Shown here: in pieces, positions 50,568 through 59,505 of the stretch | How the letters are laid out: each line of letters starts with the position of its first letter | Numbering within the stretch: position 1 is the first letter of the stretch | Origin: Paenibacillus tianjinensis | GTDB lineage: Bacteria > Bacillota > Bacilli > Paenibacillales > Paenibacillaceae | Assembly: GCF_017086365.1 (NCBI RefSeq) | Contig: NZ_CP070969.1 | Span: 3,348,001 to 3,412,000, forward strand | Length of the DNA: 64,000 nucleotides | Reading direction: 5' to 3' | Position numbers and translations under genes: made by a program | The notes under the pieces: model-generated | The model's database searches: none | What the model saw: the letters and a program-made list of their open reading frames with translations, nothing else | Told to the model about the DNA's origin: nothing

Positions 50568-51650
50568 GATAACGGTTGCCGACATTACACTATCTGCATA
50601 AGGGAATACAGGGAAGGCCAAGTTCACACCGACTGTACGCAGCCGCAGAGGATGTCTGCTGACCAAATCACGGAACACGTAGATGCCCATATCCCCAGTT
50701 AGTTCCGCTTCAATACCATCGACCATAGACTCTGTAGTCTCAGCCCATAGATAGTTACCCAGCGGACCATCCGGCAGCATGACGAAACGGTTCTGCGGCG
50801 CCATGCGTACATTCGAAAACGCCACCTTACCATCCGTAAGTGCATCATTTTCTGTCCGCGCCTGCGTATCATACGCAACAATTCGCGGAAGCTGTAACGA
50901 ATCAGTTACAGAATTCAGCTGAGCTTGAGTCAACTGTGGCGGGTTGGCGCTGCCCGACGGATCGCCATGGTATGCAATTCGAGCAGACTTATTCTGCAGC
51001 AACAAAGAGACAATCGCCTGAGTAGTGAAGGCGCGGGTCAAACTCACACCGCGATCTTTCTGATAATTAAACCATGTTTGAATATCTTCGAGCGGGCGGG
51101 AGTTTTCAGTGTCGCTCCAGCGATCTGTTCCAGAGAGCACAGGCTTTTGGTCGTTGACGAAACCATAATCCACACTGATCTTTACGTCGCCCTCCGCATA
51201 GGAAATAGCACCAACCGATACCGCCTGCATTGCGATCCACTCACGCCGAGCGCGGATCGCATCAACTGCATATTTGCCATCGTTCAGTTGTTCACGCACG
51301 ATGCGGGAAATTTCTTGACGTCTCAGCCCACCGCCTTGGTTGGCCTGCAACAAAAGGCGAATCAGTTTCTCATCCATCCAACGTCCGCGCTGAATTTTTG
51401 GAATCTCAACTTGCATTCCACTTACGCCTTCCCTGGATCCGTAACGAGTTTCGGTACCCAACTCGGCGATCTGCGCCATAACCGGCAGGCGGGATGATGC
51501 TTTAATGACTTCGACAGTCAGCTCATCTGTCTGTTGCGGCGGAAACAGCACGTTCTGCCAGTAATCATTCGGTACGGTGATGTTACTGGCATAAGTAAGG
51601 AGTTCCTCGCCAGACAACGCTTCTTCAAGTAACAATAATTCTTCATCCAT
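50565..51650 (-). CDS. Major capsid protein (lambda gpE type)
   Basis: 361 residues. ITVPNDYWQNVLFPPQQTDE at the N-terminus, GGLRRQEISRIVREQLNDGK, RARREWIAMQAVSVGAISYA and MLPDGPLGNYLWAETTESMV, then RDLVSRHPLRLRTVGVNLAF. This is the major capsid protein E family (PF03864), HK97-fold. ATG 51650 lies 10 nt after AAAGGA; a TTG two codons earlier is an alternative. It follows the decoration protein and is followed by a terminator. Confidence 0.88.
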   Translation of the reverse strand: MDEELLLLEEALSGEELLTYASNITVPNDYWQNVLFPPQQTDELTVEVIKASSRLPVMAQIAELGTETRYGSREGVSGMQVEIPKIQRGRWMDEKLIRLLLQANQGGGLRRQEISRIVREQLNDGKYAVDAIRARREWIAMQAVSVGAISYAEGDVKISVDYGFVNDQKPVLSGTDRWSDTENSRPLEDIQTWFNYQKDRGVSLTRAFTTQAIVSLLLQNKSARIAYHGDPSGSANPPQLTQAQLNSVTDSLQLPRIVAYDTQARTENDALTDGKVAFSNVRMAPQNRFVMLPDGPLGNYLWAETTESMVDGIEAELTGDMGIYVFRDLVSRHPLRLRTVGVNLAFPVFPYADSVMSATVI

Positions 51651-51675
51651 GTTCAATTCATCCTTTCAATTTGGT

Positions 51676-52053
51676 TTAGACAAAGACAATTTGCGGCATT
51701 TTTCCGCGCAGCGTAGCGTCCACTGTGACAGGGATACGTGCGGCGATAACCTTAGCGATTTCGTATCCGCCCACGACATGATCTCCGTCCTTAACGTTGA
51801 CAGTGCGCTTGAGGATAACAGTGGGGTTTTGGCTGCCGTCTGCACCGGCAGAGTTGTAAGGAACGAACTTCCCGGAAGCTGTCAGCTTCGCCATCGGCAT
51901 ACCTTTTTTGATGATCTTGTCACCATTCCCGTCAGCGGTAATTGCTGCCGAATCAATGGTAATGCCGTTATTTACTTCCCGCACCACTTCAAGAGATGCA
52001 AGGATTTCATAATCCGAATCGACTTCAAACCGGTTTCTCGGCTGTAATCTCAT
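51676..52053 (-). CDS. Head decoration protein (gpD-like)
   Basis: 125 residues: RNRFEVDSDYEILASLEVVR, GDKIIKKGMPMAKLTASGKF, VPYNSAGADG and HVVGGYEIAKVIAARIPVTV. Matches the head decoration family (PF02924) that forms trimers stabilising the capsid. ATG after AAGGAGAG; precedes the capsid gene by 26 nt. Confidence 0.87.
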   Translation of the reverse strand: MRLQPRNRFEVDSDYEILASLEVVREVNNGITIDSAAITADGNGDKIIKKGMPMAKLTASGKFVPYNSAGADGSQNPTVILKRTVNVKDGDHVVGGYEIAKVIAARIPVTVDATLRGKMPQIVFV

Positions 52054-52068
52054 GTGATTCCACTCTCC

Positions 52069-52740
52069 TTATCGTTTCCACGGGTCATTGCCCGTTTGAT
52101 TTGTAGTTCCCTCACCTTGAGCCAACTTCTTCATGCGTTCGAGACGATCTTTCTTGGAAGTTTCCGCACCATTGCCGCCAATGTCAGCTCCGAATTTCCC
52201 GCTGCCCTGCTTGGTCTTCAGCAGATGCGGCTTCTTCTTTGCTAGTGCCTCCAGCGCTTCCTTAACGCCCTCCAGCTCGCCCTTGTCGTTTTCCTTAACA
52301 CCGGTTAAGTCAGACAGCGCGGCAGCATCCTCCCAATCGGCAAACCCGATTTCGTTCGCCAGTACCTTCACCTCGGCATTGAGCAAGCGCTTGAAGGTTT
52401 TGTCGTTCTGCTCCTTCTCACGTGCCTTGATTTTGTCCTCGACCAGGCGGTCGACTTCTGCGGGATCAAGTTTCCCGTCTTTGTCCTTCTCCTTCGGCTT
52501 CAGGGCAGCCTGCATGGCTTCAACGGAGTCATAGCCCAAGTCTTTGGCAAGAGCCAGATTTGCAGCCTTCTCAGCACGGGAAAGGCGGGACTGAACTTTC
52601 GCGTCAAGTTCAGCCTGCGTAAAGGTTTTGCCCGGCGGATCGGCGGGCGGGTCTGCTGGTGGATCAGCAGGCGGGTCCTCTGCAAAGAACTGCAAGTCCA
52701 AAGGAAAACGTGATGCTTTTTTAGCGATATATTCTTTCAC
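52069..52740 (-). CDS. Scaffold protein (DUF4355-like)
   Basis: 223 residues from GTG 52740, 8 nt after AGGAGG; a longer frame to 52815 lacks this. N-terminal LDLQFFAEDP motif, then a DPPA repeat (four units), then charged helices (TQAELDAKVQSRLSRAEKAA, VEDKIKAREKEQNDKTFKRL). This is the DUF4355 scaffold plan of Firmicute siphophages, expected inside the procapsid and absent from mature heads. Confidence 0.85.
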   Translation of the reverse strand: MKEYIAKKASRFPLDLQFFAEDPPADPPADPPADPPGKTFTQAELDAKVQSRLSRAEKAANLALAKDLGYDSVEAMQAALKPKEKDKDGKLDPAEVDRLVEDKIKAREKEQNDKTFKRLLNAEVKVLANEIGFADWEDAAALSDLTGVKENDKGELEGVKEALEALAKKKPHLLKTKQGSGKFGADIGGNGAETSKKDRLERMKKLAQGEGTTNQTGNDPWKR

Positions 52741-52813
52741 GGTATTGACCTCCTGTTTTATGCCCGGGTAGGCTTCCTCGGTAGGCAGTTTAACGTCATG
52801 CCACGGTTTGGAC

Positions 52814-52842
52814 AAAAGAAAAGGCCGCTCTTTCGAGCGACC
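52814..52842 (-). terminator. Terminator before the scaffold gene
   Basis: GGTCGCTC-gaaa-GAGCGGCC stem (8 bp, GNRA-type loop) followed by TTTTCTTTT on the minus strand. It begins at the stop of the 52842 gene. Confidence 0.82.
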
Positions 52843-53072
52843 TACTCCCTCATTTGTTGCATTACATCATCCTTTCCACATTCCAACAGGCCAAGCGCTT
52901 CAGTGTTCTGAATATGACTCCAAACTGTCTGAATGCTTCCATCGGCCAGCTTTACTACGGCAACAAATGCTTCAATGCGCCCTTGCTCTGCTGCCTGCTG
53001 CAGACTACCTGCGCATGCCAGCGGAGTGACCTTGCCTGCGCGAAGGTCTCTCCGTTCCTTAATCTCATCCAC
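52842..53072 (-). CDS. Small conserved phage protein
   Basis: 76 residues from GTG 53072 (AGGAG 9 nt upstream). RDLRAGKVTPLACAGSLQQA then EAFVAVVKLADGSIQTVWSH and CGKDDVMQQMRE. The second half reads like a small alpha/beta domain with a VVKLADGSIQTVWS hairpin. No function known. Confidence 0.72.
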   Translation of the reverse strand: MDEIKERRDLRAGKVTPLACAGSLQQAAEQGRIEAFVAVVKLADGSIQTVWSHIQNTEALGLLECGKDDVMQQMRE

Positions 53073-53075
53073 GGA

Positions 53076-53207
53076 TCAGCGCTCCTTCCGTTTCGAAAGA
53101 ATGCTGCCAAGCACAACCACTACGATGATTCCCAGCCAGAGCGGCCAGTAATGCAGCAGCTTCTCGCCTTCCGTCATATGGATCATGTCATCCATAAATT
53201 CATCCAC
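53076..53207 (-). CDS. 43-residue single-span membrane protein
   Basis: From GTG 53207, overlapping the minor capsid stop (GTGGATGA): DEFMDDMIHMTEGEKLLHYW, then the transmembrane helix PLWLGIIVVVVLGSIL and a basic end SKRKER. Small hydrophobic phage protein; function not recognised. The longer frame to 53267 is antiparallel-free but lacks a ribosome binding site. Confidence 0.6.
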   Translation of the reverse strand: MDEFMDDMIHMTEGEKLLHYWPLWLGIIVVVVLGSILSKRKER

Positions 53208-54261
53208 TGGGTTCACCCGCTCTCTTGATCTCAATATTGACCTTCCGGTAAAGCTCCTGCAGCTCACCGTACTTCGCAGTCCCGCGTACCTTATTGCTAG
53301 CGAACTGCTTCAGATCAGGTGTATCGTTTGGCAGCACAGCCTTGTACCGGATCCACTGTTTGCGGGTCTCATTCTTCCGGGACTTTTCCCGCTGCAACTC
53401 ATCATAGCGCCGCATGTTGGCCTCGGTGCGATTATCCTTAAACGGTCGGTTGGAATCCTTGATAGTTTGCTCGATTTCAGCTGTCGGCGTATACTCCTCA
53501 ACCCATACAGACATGGAGTGCACACAATGGCTATGATACGGCGGACGCCGCTCCAACCTCGGGAAGCGCGAATCGTTTCCACTGATGCTGTAAACCCGCC
53601 CCTGATAGACTGCGCATATCGGACAGGTGATGCCGACGGAGTTGATATACACCAAGTCTTGCTTGTTCTGCACCGCCATGTTTTCTACACCAGTGACGTG
53701 AGCTTTCCGTTGATGGTACTGAACCACCCCGGCCATGTACTTGTCTGCAGGGATGCGGGAGCCATTCTTGGCGATCATGCCGGTGATGCCCTGCTTATTA
53801 ACAGCAGCGACAGCATTCTGTGTAGCCTGCCGGCGGCTGACTCCCTCGAGTAATGACTGCTCATTCGCAATCCTGACGGCATCTTCAATGCGCTGCTTTG
53901 AATCGCGGCTCATGTGTTCAGAAGCTTCAAGGATGCTGTAAAACCCCTCGTCTGAGATCGCCTGTGCCGCTCCCTGGTGAACAATTGCTTGCACAGTAAC
54001 ATCCAGCGCTTCCCGCGCGATCCCAGCAGCAATAAGCTGCTCAACAGCTGTAGTCGCTCCATTGCGGTACTCCTCGCCTATCAGAACGGCAAGGCCTTGC
54101 CCAGCATCATTTATCAGTTCGGCGATAATCATGTCCACCTGCTGCAGTAGCTGCTGTTTTCGACGATTGGAGATGTTCCCATCCTGCAGCGCTTGGACCA
54201 GATCACGCAGGCGCTGGTCCGTCTGGACATACAGAGCAATCAGTTCTTCTGCCGTAGCCAT
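53200..54261 (-). CDS. Phage minor capsid protein 2 / MuF-like
   Basis: 353 residues. Helical N-terminal half (EELIALYVQTDQRLRDLVQA) then NRIPADKYMAG-type strand and the conserved zinc-like core GITCPICAVYQGRVYSISG...RRPPYHSHCVHSM, the C-x2-C...H-x-H-C box of minor capsid protein 2 and MuF domains. Located after portal. Expected to enter the capsid with scaffold and take part in DNA ejection. ATG 54261, one nt before portal end. Confidence 0.87.
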   Translation of the reverse strand: MATAEELIALYVQTDQRLRDLVQALQDGNISNRRKQQLLQQVDMIIAELINDAGQGLAVLIGEEYRNGATTAVEQLIAAGIAREALDVTVQAIVHQGAAQAISDEGFYSILEASEHMSRDSKQRIEDAVRIANEQSLLEGVSRRQATQNAVAAVNKQGITGMIAKNGSRIPADKYMAGVVQYHQRKAHVTGVENMAVQNKQDLVYINSVGITCPICAVYQGRVYSISGNDSRFPRLERRPPYHSHCVHSMSVWVEEYTPTAEIEQTIKDSNRPFKDNRTEANMRRYDELQREKSRKNETRKQWIRYKAVLPNDTPDLKQFASNKVRGTAKYGELQELYRKVNIEIKRAGEPSG

Positions 54262-54262
54262 C

Positions 54263-55762
54263 CTACACCGTTACCCGGGGTGGCTGGGTGAATGTCGGGT
54301 TCAAGGTATCGACCGCTTTTTCATCCTGAATCTTCTGGATTTCAGCCTGAATTGCTTCCTCTGACCAATCAGGATGCAGGCGGCGGACGGTTGTCTCAAG
54401 CGACTGCACACCATCGACGTACTTCTTGCTTTCTTCCCCGTCTTTCTCCGATTCAGCTTTCGGCAGCATGTCGCCCCACTCTATAACTGGGTTTACTGGC
54501 TTAAGTGCTGCCCCGCTGATCGCATTCTCCAGCAGCATGCACTTCCGAATGGCATCCTTAATGGCAGCATCAAACTTATCCTTAATTGCTTCAGCCTTAA
54601 TAACGGACTGAATCCATAGGTACAGCAGTGCAATTCCGGTATCCCCTTTGGCATCCTCCAGTCCGGCCGCTTGGATGGATGTCTTTGAGACAGCAAGCAT
54701 ATACCGAATCAAGCGTTCGACATGTTTGAAGGACTGATCCGTCTTCGCGTCCCAGGTGATGTACTGCGGAACCGCTCCGGTTCTCTCATCGAATGAAACA
54801 ACTTCAAGATCAGCTCCGCGAACAAACCGAGCGCCATAATCCCGCTGGTTCTGGTTTGCGACCGTATCCCAAAGAGCACGGGGGATCGCAAGCTTCGGTT
54901 TCCCATGCTTGTCAAAGACAATGCTGTCCCGGGTGATTGTCCAGTTGATTTCCTCCTGGATAGTGTCAATGTTCCGCAGAGCCGAACGGCCCCGGGGATG
55001 CAGCAGGGTTTCATCGTTGATGACAAAGCCACAGAGCAGCTCAGTGACATCCTTCAGTGTCTCATTATCCGGAATCTCAATTTCATAAGCGGCAGCGTAC
55101 TGGTTGATATCGATCTCATCTCCTACAGTCTCGCCGTCCATTTTGAATACCATCTGCTGGATAACAAGGCCCTCATCACTCATCTCCTGCCGCTCCACCC
55201 GAAGGAACTTCAGTTTGCCGCCATTGCCATTGTCCCACTCTTCGATCCAAGCGAGATCAGCGCCGCCTCCATCCTCGTGTGGGAAGTATCGGTCAGCTGG
55301 CATCCACTCGAACCAGACCTTCCCCTTGACACTCCGCCGGATCCGGTAAGCGATCAGGCCATCGACTTGATGCTGCGTGACTGCGGCCCATATCTTGTCA
55401 TTCGGCTTCGAAGCTGTGACCACGGAGGAAACAAACTCCAACTCCGGACCTGATTCCACATCAGCAGACACGTTCCCGAGCGCCCGGTTAATTAGATCAG
55501 CTGGCACCTCAGCAACCAGGCTGGCGAAGTTGACAACAACATACTGATGCTCAGAAGTAATCTTGATGTCTGCGCTCATGCCTCGGCGGATTAACCCCGG
55601 CCGTGACCGCCGGATCACCCGCTCTGTAGTCTGGATGCTGCGAGCCCGCGGGAAGATCAAGTCATGATCGCCGTTGTACAAGTCACGGTAGTATTTCATG
55701 TCCTCGACTTCGGTGTCGTAGGGCGGCGGTGGGAAACGCTTCTTGCTGTAGATGATGGTCAC
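54263..55762 (-). CDS. Portal protein
   Basis: 499 residues of the SPP1 gp6/A118 portal family: YDTEVEDMKYYRDLYNGDHD, VVNFASLVAEVPADLINRAL, RYFPHEDGGGADLAWIEEWD, DTIQEEINWTITRDSIVFDK and KGDTGIALLYLWIQSVIKAE. It forms the 12-mer DNA entry ring at one capsid vertex. Acts with TerL/TerS upstream. ATG/GTG start at 55762 follows AGGAGG. Confidence 0.92.
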   Translation of the reverse strand: MTIIYSKKRFPPPPYDTEVEDMKYYRDLYNGDHDLIFPRARSIQTTERVIRRSRPGLIRRGMSADIKITSEHQYVVVNFASLVAEVPADLINRALGNVSADVESGPELEFVSSVVTASKPNDKIWAAVTQHQVDGLIAYRIRRSVKGKVWFEWMPADRYFPHEDGGGADLAWIEEWDNGNGGKLKFLRVERQEMSDEGLVIQQMVFKMDGETVGDEIDINQYAAAYEIEIPDNETLKDVTELLCGFVINDETLLHPRGRSALRNIDTIQEEINWTITRDSIVFDKHGKPKLAIPRALWDTVANQNQRDYGARFVRGADLEVVSFDERTGAVPQYITWDAKTDQSFKHVERLIRYMLAVSKTSIQAAGLEDAKGDTGIALLYLWIQSVIKAEAIKDKFDAAIKDAIRKCMLLENAISGAALKPVNPVIEWGDMLPKAESEKDGEESKKYVDGVQSLETTVRRLHPDWSEEAIQAEIQKIQDEKAVDTLNPTFTQPPRVTV

Positions 55763-55786
55763 GGTTCAGTCCTCCTTTCTGGGCAA

Positions 55787-55813
55787 TAAAAAAGACCGAT
55801 CATTTGTCGGTCA
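55787..55813 (-). terminator. Terminator between terminase and portal
   Basis: GACCGA-caaatga-TCGGTC stem followed by TTTTTT on the minus strand. Confidence 0.8.
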
Positions 55814-55898
55814 CCGTACAGGAATATGCTCTTACATTACCTTTGTTGTCAATACTGAAAGAGCCTACCTTAATGCCTTTCTTCTTCAATTCACTCAC
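55800..55898 (-). CDS. Possible 32-residue peptide after terminase
   Basis: GTG 55898 (or TTG 9 nt later, with AAGGTG 6 nt upstream) to TGA 55800: SELKKKGIKVGSFSIDNKGN then VRAYSCTVTDK. Short, but it has a plausible ribosome binding site and lies exactly between the terL stop and the terminator. It may equally be untranslated spacer. Confidence 0.35.
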   Translation of the reverse strand: MSELKKKGIKVGSFSIDNKGNVRAYSCTVTDK

Positions 55899-55905
55899 CT
55901 TCCTA

Positions 55906-57168
55906 TTACCAGCCTGAAGGCCGTTGATTTGTATAAATCAGCTCAGGACGACGCAGCGGCTCAGCCGAATAGCGAAGTGCAGCCATCGCATCATCGAACA
56001 CATTAACTGGCTCATCAAGATAAAGCCCTGTCTTCTTATCCTTCCGCCATGACCACTGCTGTATCTCTTTGATGGTATTGACGCAATCGGGATGAATATG
56101 AATCTTCCGCTGCTTCAAGTAATCAATCTGAGCCTGCACGCTGCCGGGCTCCTTCATGACACCGGAAGCATTGTAGCCAGCGTTCTGCCACATCTGAATG
56201 CGGTCAGGCTCGGCAGAATCGCAGTACATCGCCAGATACTTGCTGAGGCCCTGCCGATCAGCCAACTCAATGATCCCGTCTGTCGCCATCTCATGGACGT
56301 ATATCTCATTGCACACAAAAAACTCACCGTCTTTGACACCGACCGTGAGAATGGCATTTGCATGGTTGAAACCAAAGTCCTGCGCATGATGCATGCTGTC
56401 GAACATCCCGAAGGAAGTATCAAAGTCATGCACTATGAAATTTTTGAAAATCAGGCCGCCAAGCTCACCCCATTCTCCCAGGCCGTAAACCTCGTATCCT
56501 TCCGGATCCTGTTCCTTACGCATCATCATACGGCGATGGTAGGCTTCATCAATGAACCGGTTCTGTAGATACGTAGAATGGTGCGTGAGGATGTCCGGGC
56601 TCGAGTAATCGAAGTACTTCCTCTTAATCCAATGGGATGCCGACACAGGGTTGAAACTGAAGGTGATCTGATAATAGAGATATGGATTCAGCAAAACCCC
56701 GCGCAGCCGGTCATCCAGGATATCAACATCCGATTCCTGCAGCTCGGTTGCTTCCTCCACCCAGATCCAGACCAGCTTTCCCTTCGTGAAGGTGATGGAT
56801 TTGACCTTTTCACGGTCCCGCACATCATTCATACCGCGGAATATGATTTCATTGCCGGTTACCCGGCTGCGGATCATCAGCGGCGAACGAAGGACTTCCC
56901 AATATTCATCAGCTCGATCACCGTAAATCCGGTTGATCGCACCGACCAGCTCCGCATAGGTGCTGTTTCGGTTGGTCTCATTGACTTTCCGAACACACAG
57001 CAGGTTAGCGCCCTCATACTTTGGATCGCCAAGCTTCAATATGAAGTCCTGCGCTATATTAACGGATTTGCCAGATCCGGCGCTCCCACGCATAACCCGG
57101 TACCGATGCTTGGAACAGTTAATGATCTTGAAATGAGAATTGAACGCCACGACTACCGGGGCACTCAT
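55906..57168 (-). CDS. Terminase large subunit
   Basis: 420 residues of the PBSX-type terminase family. Walker A MRGSAGSGKSVNIAQ near residue 26, Walker B KLVWIWVEEATEL, motif III-like YYQITFSFNPVSASHWIKR, and nuclease acids in HHAQDFGFNHANAIL and DSAEPDRIQM. Motor and nuclease for headful or cos packaging. ATG overlaps the terS stop (ATGA). Confidence 0.93.
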   Translation of the reverse strand: MSAPVVVAFNSHFKIINCSKHRYRVMRGSAGSGKSVNIAQDFILKLGDPKYEGANLLCVRKVNETNRNSTYAELVGAINRIYGDRADEYWEVLRSPLMIRSRVTGNEIIFRGMNDVRDREKVKSITFTKGKLVWIWVEEATELQESDVDILDDRLRGVLLNPYLYYQITFSFNPVSASHWIKRKYFDYSSPDILTHHSTYLQNRFIDEAYHRRMMMRKEQDPEGYEVYGLGEWGELGGLIFKNFIVHDFDTSFGMFDSMHHAQDFGFNHANAILTVGVKDGEFFVCNEIYVHEMATDGIIELADRQGLSKYLAMYCDSAEPDRIQMWQNAGYNASGVMKEPGSVQAQIDYLKQRKIHIHPDCVNTIKEIQQWSWRKDKKTGLYLDEPVNVFDDAMAALRYSAEPLRRPELIYTNQRPSGW

Positions 57169-57983
57169 GATGCATCATCCCCATAATCAACGATGATGTG
57201 AAGAGGCGGCTTGCTTCCGTCGCTCGCGCCCTTCTGATCAAGCAGCGAGATCTCCTTCTTCAGCTTCTGTACACGCAGCTCCTGCTCTGTATCTGCTTTG
57301 CCCTGCCGGCACATCTCGTCATATTGACGGATAAGGTTCTGCAGCGTGGTCATGGCCCGGCTCTGCGCTGTTAAGAAGGAAGCCTGCTTATCCCAGGCGA
57401 ACTGAATCTCCCACTCGGTTTCCTCATTATCAGATTTCTCCGTAGTGACCAATTTGGATTTCTTCAATTCCTTTGTAAGATCATCCCGGTCCTTCACCAG
57501 CATGATCTGCTGCGCCCTGAGTATGGCAGCATACTGAATCGTGATCTGATCCCACATCATATCAATGGGAGAACGGGTTTCAAGCTGCTCCATGATCTCG
57601 GCAGTGTCGTCCGGTAGGAACTTACGAAAGAAGCCATGAGTGACGGCCTTATCGTTTCGATATGGGCCGCCATGGCCGCCCTTGTTACCCAGAGCATTCT
57701 TGCTGCCGGGAGGAGCGCCGCCACGGTTGCCGACGGCGTTTTTGTTGCCCTTTGGCGCGCCTTTCTTTCTTTTAGAACGTTCCGGTTTATTTGGAGCGTT
57801 CCCTTCATCAGTTTGGAGCGTTCCGTTTAATTGATCGGACCAGTTATCTTTACTCTTCCATCCCCGGACCGTTCCCGCAGATACATTTAGCTGAGCAGCA
57901 ATTTCTACAAGGTCGAGCTGACCGCCGCTGTCCAACCATAACTTTTCAGCTTCTGCCCTTTTTGGGTCTCTTTCTCTTGGCAT
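57165..57983 (-). CDS. Terminase small subunit (XtmA-like)
   Basis: 272 residues. N-terminal HTH (VEIAAQLNVSAGTVRGWKSK), a linker with the characteristic repeats KGAPKGNKNAVGNRGGAPPG and NALGNKGGHGGPYRN, then a helical region. The GAPKGNKNA(V/L)GN repeats are typical of XtmA-type small terminases. Recognises the packaging start site and regulates TerL. Confidence 0.9.
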   Translation of the reverse strand: MPRERDPKRAEAEKLWLDSGGQLDLVEIAAQLNVSAGTVRGWKSKDNWSDQLNGTLQTDEGNAPNKPERSKRKKGAPKGNKNAVGNRGGAPPGSKNALGNKGGHGGPYRNDKAVTHGFFRKFLPDDTAEIMEQLETRSPIDMMWDQITIQYAAILRAQQIMLVKDRDDLTKELKKSKLVTTEKSDNEETEWEIQFAWDKQASFLTAQSRAMTTLQNLIRQYDEMCRQGKADTEQELRVQKLKKEISLLDQKGASDGSKPPLHIIVDYGDDAS

Positions 57984-58002
57984 TTACATCTCACCACCCC
58001 CA

Positions 58003-58043
58003 AAAGAAAACGGACGTGATCGAAGGATCCGTCCGTTTTCTTT
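58003..58043. terminator. Strong bidirectional terminator between the HEPN-like gene and terS
   Basis: AAAGAAAACGGAC and GTCCGTTTTCTTT form a perfect 13-bp stem with a 15-nt loop and T-rich flanks on both strands. It ends the 58860-58042 gene, separating it from the packaging genes. Confidence 0.85.
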
Positions 58044-58860
58044 ATTCATAGTTTTGGAGCAATTTCAAAGTAGAAATAATTGAAATCAATCTATACGCAT
58101 CGATTTTTGTCCATTTTGAAGGATCATCTCTGCCGTGCAATATTCTATTGCGGTTGATCAATTGAGCACGGGGGCCAGTAATACCCCTTTCGAAGATTCC
58201 GTTCTCCAACAAAGTGAACAATGATGCTGCGATAATTGATGCTAGCTTGCCCTGTTCTTTTTCTTTCACCAAAGTTGACTGAACACTTCTGACCAGCGGC
58301 TTTCCAGATATATCTGCATCATTGCCATTAGTTAATTCATGTTCAACAGCCATCACAAGAGACGGAATCGCAACCATAATATTATTGTTTTCAACTGAGT
58401 CAAAACATTGTCTATAAAACTCAGACCAGGCACCGCTGCTTTCGTTTATAATATAATCCTTCTCTTCCTCATACAAATTGTGATTATTTTCCTCGAACAT
58501 TTTGGTAAATAGGTCATCTCGAACTTCTTGCCTATCTTCCGTACGACCAATTTTTCTGTAAGCTGCGAATGGCATGCAAGAAGAAATACACCAACCATAC
58601 TTAGCATTACTTTTACACTCTTCAGAAAAATTTTCGTAAAACTCTTCCCAATCAACTTCTAATAACTTCGGAAACTGAAACTTTGGGATTTCTATATTAG
58701 GAATTTTAATAGAACTGGCAACTTCACCAAGTCTTCTGGCCATTTCAAATGCTGGAGAAAGTGCCAACTGATTAATTTTATTAATATGAGTATAAGCATT
58801 GGAGAAACCCATCGCCGTTTTTTGCCATTCTTCTGAAATGCCGATTCCCTTAAATGTCAT
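58042..58860 (-). CDS. Accessory protein with a C-terminal HEPN-like motif
   Basis: 272 residues, AT-rich against its neighbours, ATG after GGAGGG. N-terminal half (KIPNIEIPKFQFPKLLEVDW) is probably a linker/helical part; the C-terminus has PSLVMAVEHELTNGNDADIS and then AQLINRNRILHGRDDPSKW. R-N-x3-H fits the Rx4-6H motif of HEPN ribonucleases, often in RNases of defence and toxin systems. It sits between terminators just before terS, an isolated moron position. Function is inferred from this motif only. Confidence 0.72.
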   Translation of the reverse strand: MTFKGIGISEEWQKTAMGFSNAYTHINKINQLALSPAFEMARRLGEVASSIKIPNIEIPKFQFPKLLEVDWEEFYENFSEECKSNAKYGWCISSCMPFAAYRKIGRTEDRQEVRDDLFTKMFEENNHNLYEEEKDYIINESSGAWSEFYRQCFDSVENNNIMVAIPSLVMAVEHELTNGNDADISGKPLVRSVQSTLVKEKEQGKLASIIAASLFTLLENGIFERGITGPRAQLINRNRILHGRDDPSKWTKIDAYRLISIISTLKLLQNYE

Positions 58861-59097
58861 TATTCCATCCCTCCATACCGAACATGCATTCTCTTATATT
58901 ATCGGTTACGGTACGACTATGGTCAAGGGTAAGCACCCTTGTTTATGTTATGTCGGTTTTGCGGCAGGGTCAGGCTCATATGCGCCAGCACACTGCATTG
59001 CTTGCTCCGCCCTGCCATTATCCAGCTCTGTCCTCACAAACGGACGCTCTAAATTCCAACGCCTTACATAGACTCACAGAAGGCCATTTATCGACAT
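58861..59097. other. Gene-free spacer upstream of the HEPN-like gene
   Basis: About 240 nt. It should hold the promoter of the HEPN-like gene; a minus-strand TATAAG-like hexamer near 58895 (RC of CTTATA) is a possible -10. Two short plus-strand frames here have no ribosome binding site and are rejected. Confidence 0.4.
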
Positions 59098-59118
59098 AAA
59101 AAAGCACCCGAAGGTGCT
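59098..59118 (-). terminator. Terminator after the 59117 gene
   Basis: AGCACC-ttcg-GGTGCT stem, UUCG-type tetraloop, followed by TTTTTT on the minus strand; it overlaps the stop codon. Confidence 0.85.
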
Positions 59119-59470
59119 AATCTCTTTTATACACTAATGTGCTCTTAACCTTTTTAGTTATTAAGTTGCGTAAGGCTCCTTCCAAGTCTTCAGGGAATCC
59201 AGGAATGAAATCTCCAATTACGTTTTGGGAGCCACCTTCAGCAAGGATGTCATCATATTCAATTTCAAATGTAATTCTGCCTACATTAGTAATCGATATT
59301 GCGATTGTCCACAATAAAGGAGCTAAGTTAGTTAATTCGACGGAGTAACCATAGCCCAGTGTAGAATATTTCAACTCACCAAGTACACTGTTTAATGCTG
59401 TTGTGACCTTGGTTTTTTCTCCTGCATAAGTTTCTACATGACTTTTAATCTCGTCTATCCAATCACTCAA
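59117..59470 (-). CDS. Phage protein of unknown function
   Basis: 117 residues from TTG 59470 (GGGAGG 8 nt upstream); GTG at 59479 overlaps the ribosome binding site. Helical start (DWIDEIKSHVETYAGEKTKV) then beta-rich LLWTIAISITNVGRITFEIE and a basic end. AT-rich. Not recognised. Confidence 0.65.
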   Translation of the reverse strand: MSDWIDEIKSHVETYAGEKTKVTTALNSVLGELKYSTLGYGYSVELTNLAPLLWTIAISITNVGRITFEIEYDDILAEGGSQNVIGDFIPGFPEDLEGALRNLITKKVKSTLVYKRD

Positions 59471-59505
59471 TACTTTCACCTCCCTTCGACATCACATTTC
59501 GACAT

